This document shows positions 35,840-48,795 of a DNA stretch of 64,000 nt, piece by piece. Within the stretch, counting starts at the first letter, position 1. Each line of letters starts with the position of its first letter. A program made the translations under genes and the position numbers. The stretch is from Gremmenia infestans (Eukaryota > Ascomycota > Leotiomycetes > Helotiales > Hamatocanthoscyphaceae), in NCBI GenBank assembly GCA_032629725.1, contig JAFEVB010000021.1, forward strand, positions 186,001-250,000. The letters are read 5' to 3'. Under the pieces are notes generated by a model, which had not been told where the DNA came from, did no database searches, and saw only the letters and a list, made by a program, of their open reading frames with translations.

Positions 35840-38263
35840 TTAGGACTTAATATTCCGACAATACTTCTAGCAGTAGTAGCTCTTTATTCTACTATCCTAA
35901 AAGTAGGTTATCTAAGTCTTTCCAAAGCTTATTAGTATTAAAAACCAAGTAAACCTTTATTAAAGCTAGCAAGTCTAGTTAAAATATATTACTATATCTT
36001 TCTAAAATTATAAAAGGTTTAGCAGCTTGTTCTATCAACTTTTTACTAAGTTAAAGCAACTTCTAGTATTTTATAGTAACCTAAACTTTATTACTAATAC
36101 TAAAGTTAATCTTCTACTAGTATTTATTTGCTTAGATTAAGTATTAGTCTTATATATAAGCTATATTCTTACGGGCAACTTCCTAACTATTATAGATTTA
36201 TTTAAGTATTATCTAAGCTTTATTCTAGTTAAGCTTCTTTTATACTAATCTTAGAGGTTAGAGTAGAGTCTAGTCAAATAATATTCTTAGCTTATAGCTT
36301 ATTTTAGTAAGTATTAGTACTTATTCTATAGCTTTATATAGAAGTGCAGCTTATATAAAATCTACTATTAGTATTACTTTATTCTAATTATCTTAGTAGT
36401 AGTTAATAAAAAAGCAAAGCTATTAGTTAATATACTAATTTACAATTTTAGTCTATTTATCTATCTACGTATAGTTAGTAGTAAATAGCTTTAGTTTAAT
36501 CCTTAGGATATAGCAGAATTTATTCTAGAATTAAGATATAAACTATAGTTCTTAGTCTAATATAATTAAGTTTAGCGGACCCTATATCTAGTAGATATAT
36601 TATATAAAGATTTTAGCGGTCTATTTAGTATTAATCGTTTTATAGCAAAGGATTAAGACTAGCCTTTTACCTAATTAATCTATAAATATAACAATTATAT
36701 TAAATCTATTTTTTATAGAAAAGAATTCTTTAAAATCTATAATAATATATTACTAAGATTATTATAGAATAGCTAGAGGTTAGAGTAGTTTAGGTGTCTT
36801 ATTCTTAAGAATATAATACTTTCTATAGTTATAGCAGTTCTATATATACTACGCAACGTTTTTCCCTAGCTTATACTAGTAGTACTAAGCTTAGAGCGCT
36901 TAGATTATCTTGTTTTATCTAAGTATTACGAATATAATATATAACTAAAAGACCTTAGGCTTAGTATCTAGCTTTAGATATAGGAGAACCCCTAAAGGGA
37001 AGGTTATAGTCTTATATATATATATTTAGATATATTTATTAAAAAGTAGGCCTACCAATATTCGGTTATTATACTATATGATTAGTTATATAATACGATC
37101 GACTGGTTGACTAGCAAGCAGTTAACCGTATTAATAGTAGTTAAGTTAACTACGGTCGACTAGTAGCATAGAGGTTCTATATAAAGCTAGGTTATTATCT
37201 ATTAGATAGAAGCTTTATACTTAACTTAAATAGTATTTCCTAATATACGCTTATTACTTTATACTTTATAATAAGCTATACTTCTAAGTATAGCAACTAG
37301 TAATCTATTAATAGATACTAATATTAATCTAATAATAACCTAGATCTAGGGACCTACTTAAGTTATAAGACTTACTCTAGTACTATATAAGCTGGGCGAT
37401 CGTTATACTAAGGTAAGCTGTTAATACCTAGAAGTAGGCCTCTTAGATAAGTGCTATGCAGATAAAAGTTCTATTCTATATAGTATTAGGTACTACTAGT
37501 TTTCTTTCTTAAGTTAAAAGACCTTTAATTAGGTTCTATACTAGATAGTTCTCTATGCTTGCTTTTTTATATAGATTCTATAAGCTTTTATAGCTTCAGT
37601 TTTCCTATAAGATCTAATCTACTAATAGGACTAAGTTAGCTGCGATTAGGGCTAGCTATATATTCTATATTATCTTAGAGCTAATCTAGTAAAGCTATAG
37701 TAGAGCCTAATTACAGGCTTTTTTTATTATAGCTTCTTATACTTAAATATCCCTTTTTTAGCAAGTTAAGATATTAGCTTTCTTGTTTTTCTTTTTTGCT
37801 TAAAACGCAATTTTAAAGTTAAATTAGAAAAGGTACTTTGCCTATCTAGCTTAACGTGCAGATAGTTGCTTAGTATTTATAAAGTATTCTAAGAAGCGGT
37901 AGTTAAAGTAGACTTTTATCTTATTATTTTAACTAAGCAACTTAGGTTATTATACTTTAAAAGCTTATATAATAGTAAGTATTTCTTTATTATAAATTAG
38001 GTAGTTATATTCTATTAAAGCTATAGTCTTAAATATAAATACTATAGGTTTCTAGATATTATCTCCTAGGTCTAGTTCTAAAAACACTATAGCAACTACT
38101 TTATTAGACGCGTTAGTTTCTAGCATATAGAGCTTATTAAACTAGAAGCATTCTAGTATAAAAGCTAAAGTTAATATCTTCTTTAAGCTACTAAACGCCT
38201 GCTTGCATTTATTATTAAAATCAAAAAGCAAATCCTTTTAGATAGCTAAAATAAGTGCTTATA
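35840..38263 (-). mobile_element. Gypsy element B, distal half (RNase H and integrase side), RIP-mutated
   Basis: Read on the minus strand, about 38240-38060 gives an RNase H start typical of Ty3/Gypsy: CKQAFSSLKKILT, then LYMLETNASNKVVA where the family has ETDAS. It continues leftward as degraded pol DNA. It is the continuation of the minus-strand reverse transcriptase found at 44719-45600, the two halves being separated by element A. Within it sits a solo LTR (36924-37407). I could not define an LTR at its far end, and the left boundary is set by the composition change after CDC27. Confidence 0.65.
36924..37407 (+). repeat. Solo LTR (484 bp) with 5-bp target duplication CTAAG
   Basis: Begins TATTACGAATATAATATATA and ends GGCGATCGTTATA, matching the LTRs of element A at both ends over long stretches (for example TAACTTAAATAGTATTTCC and CTTTATACTTTATAATAAGC). 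The central U3-like part differs, so it belongs to a related subfamily. It is flanked by CTAAG on both sides (36919-36923 and 37408-37412). The outer TA...TA bases fit RIP-changed TG...CA LTR ends. Confidence 0.85.
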
Positions 38264-38696
38264 TATTACGAACATAATATGTAACTAAAGGATCTTAGGC
38301 TCAGTGTCTAACTCTAGACGTAGGAGAACCCTTAGTAGGAATAGATTTTCCTTATATAAGCAAGAAACGTTCTTCTAGTATATTAGTTATATAACGGACT
38401 AAGGAGGACTATAGGGATCCTCGCGGCCTATTAGGATCTATTAGGATCTAAAGGTATAACGGTTCTATATAAAGACTAGGTTATCACCTATTAGATAGGA
38501 GCTTTATGCTTAACTTAAATAGTATTTCCTAATATACGCTTATTACTTTATACTTTATAATAAGCTATACTTCTAAGTATAGCAACTAGTAATCTATTAA
38601 TAGATATTAATATTAACCTAATAATAACTTAGGTCTAGGGACCTACTTAAGTTATAAGACTTACCCTAGCACTATATAAGCTAGGCGATTATTACA
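38264..38696 (+). repeat. 5' LTR of element A
   Basis: 433 bp from TATTACGAACATAATATGTA to GGCGATTATTACA. Near-identical in order to the copy at 44282-44713, with transitions as the main differences. Confidence 0.9.
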
Positions 38697-38879
38697 CTTT
38701 AAGCACTAGTCTCTCTATCAACGGAATAATATTATCCACCGGATCTACTAAAGGGAAGATACCCTAACCCTAATACTAACTCCAGCTTCCACGCTAGCGC
38801 TAGCCTAGACTCTTATAGTATAGGAATAAACTGCGATTATTAAGACACCTAATACTTCTATAGGGATAGGGCAAGTTAG

Positions 38880-39900
38880 ATAACTTCCTAACTTTAATAG
38901 ATATATATATCCTATTTAACTAATACTTATTTAGAACTAAGATAGTAAAGGTTATCTATATAATTAGTTACCTTTAGGGCGTAGCCTTTAACTAGGTTAA
39001 GACCTATATTAATAACTTTATAGCAAATAAGACTAGTTAGGGGCGAGTTATAACCAGGGCAAGGACCTTAACTTAGGCTATATTTATAAGCTATAAGGCA
39101 TTTAAGAAAAATATCTAATAAGTCTTTAGCGACCTTAAATAGTAAAGTATAGCTAACAGAAGCTATAATAACTAAAGCAGAATAAGTCAGCTTCTAAATA
39201 TATAGCTAGGTTCTAGTAGTATTTAAATATAGCAGAATAGAGCAACCGCGCCCTAACTAGCTAGTACTACGCAGGACTAAAGAACTTTATTAAGGATAAG
39301 CTAACTAGGATAGACTAACTAAATAGTCTTGCTAAAATAATTAAGGAAGCGGTTAAGATTAATAACCGATTCTTTAAGAGGTCCTTTAAATAAAAAGGAA
39401 CCTATAACTTTAGTAAAAGGTTAGAAAAGATAGGATTAATAGAAAGGAAGGACTAGGGGGATCTAATAGAAATTAACGCCGCTTACTAGAAGCTAAACCT
39501 ACTCTCTAAGGAGAAATAGGATAAGCGATATTAAAAGGGACTCTATTTTAAGTATGGATTACCTAGACACCTAGTATCCTCTTATAGGTAGAAGAAAAAG
39601 AAAGGACCCTAAAAGAAATAAAATATAAGCGCGGCTATATAAACCTTAGGTGCAGCATTATGACTAGACCCTAAGGGGTAGAAGTATAGCACGCAACTAC
39701 CTAAGTATAAAAGCTAGGAAATAAACGCAGAAAAGAAGGCAAGCCTATCTTAGAATCCTATAGACTAGCTACTTAATATAGATAAAGAATAGATTATAGC
39801 TAGTAATAAGCTTTCTATAGGAAACTAGTAGGAACCTAAAGAGGGGGATAAACCAGCCTTTAAAGGGGACTTCTAGCTAGGAATAGAGAAACCAGAAGAA
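38880..39900 (+). pseudogene. Element A gag relic with a zinc knuckle lacking all cysteines
   Basis: Gag-like frame interrupted by many TAG/TAA codons. At 39544-39585 the CCHC knuckle layout (C-x2-C-x4-H-x4-C) is recognisable as YFKYGLPRHLVSSY: the three Cys positions are TAT (Tyr), the His is kept. TGT-to-TAT is what RIP of the opposite strand (CpA to TpA) gives. A nucleic-acid-binding capsid protein of an LTR element; not functional now. Confidence 0.7.
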
Positions 39901-40099
39901 GGCATATACTATATAGTTATATATCAAGATATATAACAAGTTGTCTTTAGGGCACCTTAACGGCCCAGAATTGTTAAAGGCATCTCTAGAGAGAAGATGC
40001 TAAGGCTAAGCTTAATTATAGAGCTAGGAGATATCTAGGAAATTACTAGTAAAGGGTTAGGTAAACGTATTTAGAGGAAAATAACTTTTCCTCTATTTT

Positions 40100-43000
40100 C
40101 TATAAACCTAATAATTTTCGCCTAGTAATATATTAGTAATAAAGCACAAAGCATATTTACGCTAAACACTCTATACTAACTAATAAGGTAGGAAAGCAGT
40201 TACTAACTATAGGAAAACCAATTTATAGAATATAAGGTCCTAGAAGAAAGACGACTAGGAAAGCAAGTGGCGGCCATAAAGAGCCGAAACCACGTAATGC
40301 TAAACGCCTACACTAGAGGAAAGAAGCTACAGGTTATACTTAACTCTAGTGCATAGAGGAACTTTATCTCGCTAGAAGCCGTAAAGAGGCTTAATATACT
40401 AGTATAAGAGAAGAAGGAACCCTACCTACTTACTATTATTAATAGGACAGCGATTAAAATAAATAGAGAGATAGTTAAGCATAAGACTATACCTATACAG
40501 GTAACTATTAGAGGTTACTAGAAGGAAATTAGCCTAGATATAATCCGTATTAGAGATAATCAGGCTATTTTTAGTATTTCTTAGATTAGATAATATAATC
40601 TAGAAATTAACTAGGAAACTTATAAGGTAAAGTTTACCTAATACAGCTATGTATTAAAATAACTATATAGCCGTAGAGAGGTTAGCGCTACCTCTTATAA
40701 CATGCTAGGGCACGTAACCTAAGGCTCTCTACCGGACAATACGAAGGTCGAAAAAAAGATACCGGTGTAGTATAAGAAGTTTAAACAGATGTTTAACAAC
40801 CTGCAAAGTAAGAAGGCTTTACCTAAATATTAACTATAGGACTATAAGATACCGCTTAAGAAAGAATGCAAACCTTCTTAGGAACCACTTCGCTAGTATA
40901 GTAAAGAAGAGATAAGACTATAGAGGGAGTATATTAATAAGGCATTATCTAAGGGATAGATAAGAGAGTTGCACTCCCTATTAGAAGCGCTAATACTATT
41001 TATAAAGAAGAAAGACAGACTAGATCAATTTTGCATTAACTACTAAAAGTTAAACAAGATAACTATAAAAAATTAATACCTACTACCATAGGCAGACAAT
41101 ATATAAGACTATCTAAGAAAGGCAGTAATCTTTATATAACTGGATATAAGAGATGCATATTACCTAATCCGTATTGCGAAGGGCAAAGAATAGAAAACGG
41201 CATTTTAAACTAGATTTAGTTACTATAAGTACTAGGTTATACCATTTAGGCTAACCAACGCCCTAGTAACCTGTTAAGAAGTCAACTATGATGTATTAAG
41301 GGCTTTCTTAGACAGGTTCTATATATATTACCTTAATAATATACTAGTATATTTAGATAATGAGGAATAGCACGTAGGATATATAATATAGGTCTTAGAA
41401 GCACTTGCAGCAAAGGGATTCCGCCTAAAGCTATCTAAGTGCAACTTCTATATAAAAGAAATCACCTTTCTAGGCTATATAATTATACTAGGGAAAATCG
41501 GCCTAGACCCTAAAAAGGTCCAAGCGATTATTACCTAGGAGATACTAACTATAGTTAAATAGGTGTAATCTTTCCTAGGATTCGCGAACTTCTACTAGAA
41601 GTTTATTAAGTTATATTTAAAAAAGGCTCTACTACTTATAGACCTAATAAAAAAAGAGAAGGAGTTTAAATAGATAGACAAAGCAGAAAAGGCATTCTAA
41701 GAGCTAAAGCAGGCCTTTATAAAGGAACCTATCTGCTAGAACTTCTAGCTAGAACTTAAGTTAATAGCAGAGACGGACGCGTTAGATAGGGCGATAGAGG
41801 GAGTGCTTATATAGAAATATAAGGATAGCAGCTAGCATCTAGTAGCATACTACTCTAGAAAAATAATATCTATAGAACTTAACTATAATATATATAATAA
41901 GGAACTTCTAGTAATAGTTAAAGTATTATAGGAATAGAGGGTTTACCTTTAGGGGGCTAACTTCCTAGTAATAATTCTTACTAATTACAAGAATCTTATT
42001 AGCTTTACTACGACTAAAGACTTAAATAGGCGATAGATAAGGTAGGTAGAGACACTTACTACCTACAACTTATAAATTAAGTATATAAAGGGAATAGAGA
42101 ATGCACGCGCTAATGCACTAAGTTAAAAGCTAGGATATAAGGTAAAAGAGGAAATAAAAGGCATTGCGATCTTCTAGGAAAACAGCAATAACCTTATCCT
42201 AAATAAATAATAAATCGTAGCTGCGACCTGCGTTAATAGCGACCTATTTATAGATAAAATCAGATTAGTATATAAAGGGGATATAGTAGCGGAAGGCATC
42301 TTATAATACTTCTAGAAGAATATAGAGGGGCTCCTACTATATAAAAATAAGATATATATCCCTAAGAGTATCCGGAAAGAATTTGTTAAGGAATAATATA
42401 AGCTACTAGCTTATAGATATTAGGGAAACACTAGAACCTAGGAAAGGCTTTTATGGAGATACTACTTCCTAGGCATGCGAACAATAGTTAAGAAGGTTAT
42501 TAGCAAGTGCGATACTTGCATATAGAACAAGGTATTACGGCACGCCCTATATAATATAATGCAATTACCTAATATGCTAAAGACTCCCTAGATATCTATT
42601 ATATAGGACTTTATAGTTAAACTACCGCCGTCTAAGAACCTAATAATAGGAGTAGAATACGATTCTATCCTAGTTATTATAGATAGGTTAATAAAATACA
42701 CCTATATAATACTCTATAAGGAATTAAGCACGGCTAAAGACTTAGCCTAGGCATTTCTCTAAGTAGTAGTAGCAAACTATAGCGCGCTAGAAGAAATTAT
42801 ATTAGATAGAGATTAGCTCTTTACTTTAAAATTCTAGATAGCATTTACGGCTTTGCTAGGTATTAAAAGGAAACTATTAATAAGTTTTTATCTATAAACC
42901 AACGGATAAACTAAACGGATAAATTAGATAATAGAAATATATATCCGGTGTTATATAAACTATAAGTAGAATAACTAGGTAGGACTTCTACTACTTGCCT

Positions 43001-43640
43001 AGTTCGCATATAACATGTTAGCTGCGGAAAATATAAAGATCTTACTAGCATACGCGAATTATAGTTATAACCCTAAGGCCTACCGCTTTGCAATAACCTT
43101 AGAAGTAGATAACCAATCCGCGACTATATAGGTAGAAGACCTTAAAGCACTTTAGAAGGAACTAGCTAGCGACCTAGCATTTTTTACAAAGAGAGCAGTG
43201 TTATACTATAACGGAAAACGTAGTATAGAACCTACGCTTAAAGAAGGGGATAAGGTCTACCTAATATAAAAAAATATTAAGATAAAATAACTAAGCATAA
43301 AACTGGATTATAAAAAGCTAGGGCCGTTTAAAATCAAATAAATTGCAGGACTAGTTAACTACGAATTAGCACTACCTAGGATAATAAATATATATCTAGT
43401 ATTCTATATATCTCTCCTTAAACTAGTACTACTAGGGGCGCTACCCGCGCCTATTACGGAAATCCAACCAGTTAACCCTAACGCTGAATATAAGGTCGAA
43501 GCAATACTAGACTATAAATAGGTTAGAGGAAGTATTAAGTACTTGGTTAAATAGATAAACTACCTATACTTAGAAAACACCTAGGAGCTAGGGATAACAC
43601 TTAGGGACTTTAAGATATTTGCAGACTATTAAGATTAGCA
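40100..43640 (+). pseudogene. Element A pol relic: RT, RNase H, integrase, chromodomain
   Basis: One frame with many nonsense codons carries, in order: a reverse transcriptase core (INYxKLN near 41030, LDIRDAYYLIRIAKG near 41140, and YLNNILVYL near 41330 where the catalytic YxDD has become NN), LxFLGFANFYxKFI (about 41570), RNase H (ETDALDRAIEGVL near 41770), the integrase zinc finger with intact CDTC at 42508-42519 but His positions changed to Tyr, the integrase core, and a chromodomain (VRGSIKYLVK then ENTxELG at about 43520-43600). Chromodomains of this kind direct integration to methylated-histone chromatin. Confidence 0.82.
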
Positions 43641-44281
43641 CTCCGACCTAACTAGAACAGGTCTAAAGGATTATACGCGGCTAGCGATGCAATAAAGGCA
43701 GGGTTGCTAAAAGGGTTAGGACTAAGCGAAGGACTACTAGCAAGAAAGTTAGGAATAGAAGCAGGTAGAGTTCTCTGCTTATACTGCCTACTTTCCTCCT
43801 TCTTAACCTTCTCTTTCTCCTTTAGGGCATTAAGCTTATTAAGGGTTTTAAGGCCCTAGCGTAATATATTCTAGGCACGGCGTTTAAACTTAGACTATTA
43901 CTAGTTAAGGCGTAATAGTTTTAAGAGCGTCTCCTGCCTCTTTTGCTCTAGATAAAGTTCTTTACGCTCTAGCGTAGACTAGTCCGCGAGCAACGGCCTA
44001 TAGACATTGCACTTTATTTTTGACTTTACGCAAGCACTATATTTGCCTAAACTAGAGGATTTAGATATAATATACTCTAAGCCTCGGGATTTATAATAAG
44101 TGCACTTTATATTAACAAAATAGCTAGAAGAGATAATTTGGTTGTAAAGAATAAAGCGCTCTTTATTTTTTATGCTACGAATAGGTGGCATAATAAGAAA
44201 GAAGAAAGGCTATACTATAAGGAAGATGCTTTCCTATATTATACTTAAGCATAGGGGCTACGCTAACTAAGAGGGGAATAG

Positions 44282-44713
44282 TATTATGAATATAATATAT
44301 AACTAAAGGACCTTAGGCTTAGTGTCTAACTCTAGACATAGGAGAACCCTTAGTAGGAACAGATTTTCCTTATATAAGCAAGAAATATTCTTCTAGTATA
44401 TTAGTCACGTAACGGACCAAGGAGGACCGTAGGGATCCTCGCGGCCCATCAGGATCTATTAGGATCTAAAGGCATAACGGTTCTATATAAGACTAGGTTA
44501 TTACCTATTAGATAGGAGCTTTATACTTAACTTAAATAGTATTTCCTAATATACGCTTATTACTTTATACTTTATAATAAGCTATACTCCTAAGTATAGC
44601 AACTAGTAATCTATTAACAGATATTAATATTAACCTAACAATAACTTAGGTCTAGGGACCTACTTGAGTTATAAGACTTACCCTAGCACTACGTGGGCTA
44701 GGCGATCGTTATA
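44282..44713 (+). repeat. 3' LTR of element A
   Basis: 432 bp from TATTATGAATATAATATATA to GGCGATCGTTATA, preceded by a purine-rich tract and followed by CTATA. Confidence 0.9.
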
Positions 44714-44718
44714 CTATA

Positions 44719-47700
44719 CTATATGCCTATAGTCTTTTATAAATCGCTAGTAGAAGTTATAGAATCCTAGGAAAGCCTGAATTCCTTTTATAGTCTTTAG
44801 CTTTTTCTAGCTAATAATTACAGATATCTTAGTAAAGTCTACTTAGATTCCGTTAGTAGATATAATAAACCTAAGATACTTTATTATAATAATATAAAAT
44901 TCGCTTTTATTAATATTACCTTATAGGCTAGCAGCTTGCAAGCGGTCTAGAACTTGCTTAATATGCTTTTTATAGTTAGTAGGGTTCTTAGAATAAATAA
45001 TAATATTATCTATATAAGTAATATAGAATATATTAAGTATATCTAATAGTATATCGTTTATATACTACTAGTATATAGTAGGCCTATTAGTTAGCCTAAA
45101 AAATATTATCTTATACTTATATAATCTATACCTAGTTTAGAATATAGTAAGTTCTTTAAAGTCTAGGTTTATTCAAATATAGTAGAAAGCTTAGTAGATG
45201 TCTAGCTTAATAAACACCTTAGCTTAGAATAACTATTAGAAGGTCTTTTTAATAAGTAGTAAAAGATAATAATCTTTTTATATAATACTATTTAGGCGCT
45301 AATAGTCTATATAGAATTAGAGGCTGCTATTAGGCTTCTTAATAAATAGGATTAGCGTAGCAAAAGAAGCTTAACTAGCTTTAATAAATCCTTTATCTAA
45401 GTTATTAATAATATATTACTTAGTTATCTTAAGTTTATAGGTTAATTACTAGTAAAAGAAGTTATATCTAAGAGTCTAACTTAGCTTTACTTTAATTTTA
45501 TAGTTCTATTTTTTATAGATAGAAAGTATATTAGATACATCTTTAAAGAATATATCTAGGTAGTTATAGTATTATATAAAGAGCTTTCTCTTAGTTTATT
45601 ATTTTTCTATTTTACCTTTTTCTTAAGTAAGCAAGTTGCTTTATTGTTTTTCTAGGATTTTATTAATTTTATAAAGGCTAGTCTAGTAGACCTTATAATT
45701 TCGACGCTTTAGGTATAGGTTTATAGCAGAGGCTCTAATATAGTAAAGGTTAATAGTTACCCTTTTAGTAGAAATAGTTATTTAGATTAAAGAATCCCGC
45801 TTTAAGATCTATTTTAAAGTAATAGGTTTTTAGGGTTATTTTTATTTTTATTTCTACTTTTAGGTTTTAATTTCTATTAGCTAGTTGTAATAGTTAGCGT
45901 CTTACTAGTATTATAGTAAAAAGGTTATATTTTATAAGAAACTTATATAAATAGTTAAGATACGGTTCTAGGGACTACTATTAAAAGCTTTATCTATCTA
46001 TATTAGTTGTTTATTAGCGTAATTAAGAAGTACGCAGAAGTAAGCTAGCTACTTTTTTCCTAGAATAAGGTTATAGCCTTTTAGGTTTAGAATAAAGAAA
46101 GGGATCTATTGCTAGGTCTAGCTAGCAATTTATAATATTAGATAAACGAAATAGGTAATCTATTATATAGATATACTATTATAACTCTACACTTTATATA
46201 GTATAGAAAAGGGTTATTAGATAGCGTCGCAAAACTATTTAGCATACTTTATAAAAGTACTATTAATAAAAGCATATCTTATTACTTTAGTATTAATTAG
46301 TAAAAAGGTTTTAATTCCAAGTTTATTATTTGCTATTATATATAAAACCTTAAATATATTCCTTTCTAACTATTAATTAAGATTAAACTTTTATATATTA
46401 ATCTTAAATATCTTTAGGCAAAAGTTTTAACCTAGGGTTTTTTATTTCCTAAGTTCTCTAACTTCTTAATAAAGGTAATATGCTTTTTCTATAAGTAGTT
46501 GCAAGCTAGATACTTTAGTTTTTTATATTTAAAACAAATACTAAGTTAGAAAAGTATCTGCTTTATAAGGTTATTATATTAAGGTTGCCTATTAGCGCTA
46601 GTAGTAGACGTAACGCAAGTAGAGGTAATAATAGAGCTAGGTATAGTAGTTATAATTATCTAGTTAGTAAAGGTTTAAGAAGCAACTAAGAAAGAAAATA
46701 TATAGATGCTATAGCTTTTAATATAGTTACGTTTTTCTATAATAATCTATAGCTAGGTATTAATATTAGTATAGTAGTAAGCAAAATCGTTAAAGATAGG
46801 TTTCTCTAGGAACTTAAAAAGAACCTAAGCTTAGAGATTAAAAAAAAGCTTATTGTTTAGTTTATATAGAAGTTTAGCTAGGCTAATCTTAGCTTTAGAA
46901 AACAAGTAGAGGAAATTAGTATAAAAAAAATAGAAATTATTATAGTTTCTTATATATAGGTTCCTAAAAAATAGACGTGCTTTATCTTTTTAGTTAAAGT
47001 CTTTATAGATCTTATATAAGTAAGCTAGCAGTTCTTTAATAGTTTAGTATTTGCTAAAAGTATTAAATTAAAGTTGCGAAAAGGTATACTTAGCAGCGTT
47101 GCTAAAAAGACAGCTTACTATATAGTCTAACTTTAGGCTATTATTTAGAAAAAAGTTTATATTACTACGAAGCTTTCTCTAAATATAGATAATCTAATTC
47201 TTAAAGGTAAAGAAGTCTCTTTTTTATTCTAAGAATAAAGGTAGATTAGGCAGCTTATAGAACTAAGATATTTATACTAGTACTAAGATAGCTTTAGTAG
47301 CAGCTCTTTATTAAAGTTTAACTTAGTTAGTATAGTCTTAGATATTAACGTTCTTTTAGTCTAATACCTCTTAGTTTACTTATAAAGCAGTAATAACCTT
47401 TTTAAGTTATTAAACTTATTTTTATAGTTTCTTATTAGTAGAGACTATTATAATTAGCTAAGTGCAAGCGTTATAATAGAGAATAATTATCTTATAGACC
47501 TAGTTATAGAAATTATCTTCTTTAAGGTTAGCTTCTAATTCTTAGGCTATATACGCGGTATGTTTAGATCTACTAGGGCTATATATAAGCGTAATAAAAA
47601 TAAAGCGTCTAAACTTAGACTTAGATCTTATTAACTTTTTCTTAGATTTACTAAAACTAGCTATATTAAGATTATTAGTCTTTTGTTTACTAGATATTAC

Positions 47701-48050
47701 TAGGCAGGTATTATCTAAGCAGGTGTTATCTTTACCCCCTAGGTCTACTAAGCTAGTAGTGCTAAAGCATAATAGTAGTAGGATTCGTTTATTAATTATA
47801 GTATCTAACTAGATTAAGTTTATAGAGTTAATCGTTTAGGGAAGTTAATTGGTTTGGTTTTATACTATTTCGGGGTATAGGTTATATATATAGGTTATAG
47901 TTTATATTAGGTGCGTTTAATTTAAAATCTTTATTAAGATTAGTTATTTAGAGAGCTTAGAATAATATTACAATCACGAATCCTTAAGGGCATAGCCTAG
48001 TATAAGGTCGAATCAAATATAATTCTAAGCTAAAAAGGAAAAAAAGAAAG
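44719..48050 (-). mobile_element. Gypsy element B, proximal half (gag and reverse transcriptase side), RIP-mutated
   Basis: On the minus strand the region just right of element A reads GIQAFLGFYNFY-stop-RFIKDY, the end of a Ty3/Gypsy reverse transcriptase. Further right (about 45000) is the active-site region YITYIDNIIIYSKNP, where family members have a YLDD-type motif. Sequence from about 46000 to 48050 should be protease and gag but is too degraded to assign. It is the other half of the element whose RNase H lies at 38060-38240, with element A inserted between. It is a different family from A, judging by motif context. Confidence 0.7.
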
Positions 48051-48539
48051 TCTAGAATATAGTTGGTAGAAGCGAATATATATGCGCTTAGCTAACTAGT
48101 ATAGTAGCTGGGAAAAGGTAGCTGGTAATCGGATAGCTGGTTAAGCGAGAGGCTGGTGCCACGCCGATGTGCCGACGTCACGTGATGGGTCATGTGACCA
48201 GTCCCGTGACACACAACGTCTTGCGAACCTATATTAACGAGCGTTAATAATATAAATACAAATCTAAACCCTAAAACGATATGCTACCAAGGCTATACTA
48301 AACTCTCTTTTCTCTAAAATACTATTCTAACGTTGATAATATTTATTAGAAGATTATACTAAAGGATATAAAAGAGAAAGCATAGAAAAAAGACTATTTG
48401 CTATTGCTTAATATATTATAATTATTAGCTATAATTATAAAAGAATAATAGTATATAAGATGCTAAATAGTATAGGAAAAATAACTATAGAAGTGTTTAT
48501 ATTATATTAGAATTTAAGCCGAGGTGGTTCTAAAAAACA

Positions 48540-48795
48540 CTATCTACTTAGCGTCTTGGCATAGCCTATAAGCTAGTTAAAAGTTATTATAGATTTTTTA
48601 GTTATAACTATCTTTTTTTACAGATACATTTTAGCTTATATTCTTTAGAATAATAGACGTCTCTATATTAGTTAAGCTATAAGTATACTATATAAACTAT
48701 AGTAGATATCTTATAGAATCTCTCTTTAGTATTACTAGAGAAATAACTTACTATATAGTCTAATTTTAGACTATTATTTAGAAAGAATTTTATAT
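48540..48795 (-). repeat. Second copy of an element-B segment
   Basis: The text ACTATATAGTCTAATTTTAG followed by ACTATTATTTAGAAA near 48750-48785 repeats, with a few transitions, the segment at about 47110-47150 in the same orientation; upstream similarity continues more weakly. It ends abruptly at the broken nuclease-like gene, so this is the fragment that borders or caused that break. Confidence 0.55.

Larger units (their letters stand above)
38264..44713 (+). mobile_element. Element A: full-length chromodomain Ty3/Gypsy LTR retrotransposon (6,450 bp), RIP-dead
   Basis: Two LTRs (38264-38696 and 44282-44713) bracket an internal region with gag, then protease/reverse transcriptase/RNase H/integrase and a C-terminal chromodomain, the order of chromoviruses. 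Possible target duplication: TTATA at 38259-38263 and CTATA at 44714-44718, one transition apart. A purine tract (AAGAGGGGAATAG) precedes the right LTR. The LTRs differ by scattered transitions. All frames are closed by TAG/TAA in Trp and Gln positions, so it cannot encode functional proteins. It is inserted into element B, between the segments for the end of reverse transcriptase and the start of RNase H. Confidence 0.88.
35840..48795. repeat. RIP-degraded AT-rich retrotransposon block (~13 kb)
   Basis: From the CDC27 stop codon to about 48795 the sequence is dominated by TA-rich text (ctatata, ttagta, aagcta words), with TAG/TAA codons replacing Trp and Gln codons in recognisable transposon reading frames on both strands. 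Neither strand has a long open frame. The block contains a complete LTR element (38264-44713), a solo LTR (36924-37407), the two halves of a second inverted Gypsy element, and a partial repeat of the latter at about 48540-48795. Composition changes sharply at both ends, where ordinary coding sequence resumes. Such blocks are normally heterochromatic. Confidence 0.9.

Noticed and set aside
43979..44191. 70-codon minus-strand open frame within the retrotransposon block
   Set aside because: Lies in RIP-degraded internal DNA of element A just before its 3' LTR; no domain and surrounded by stops.
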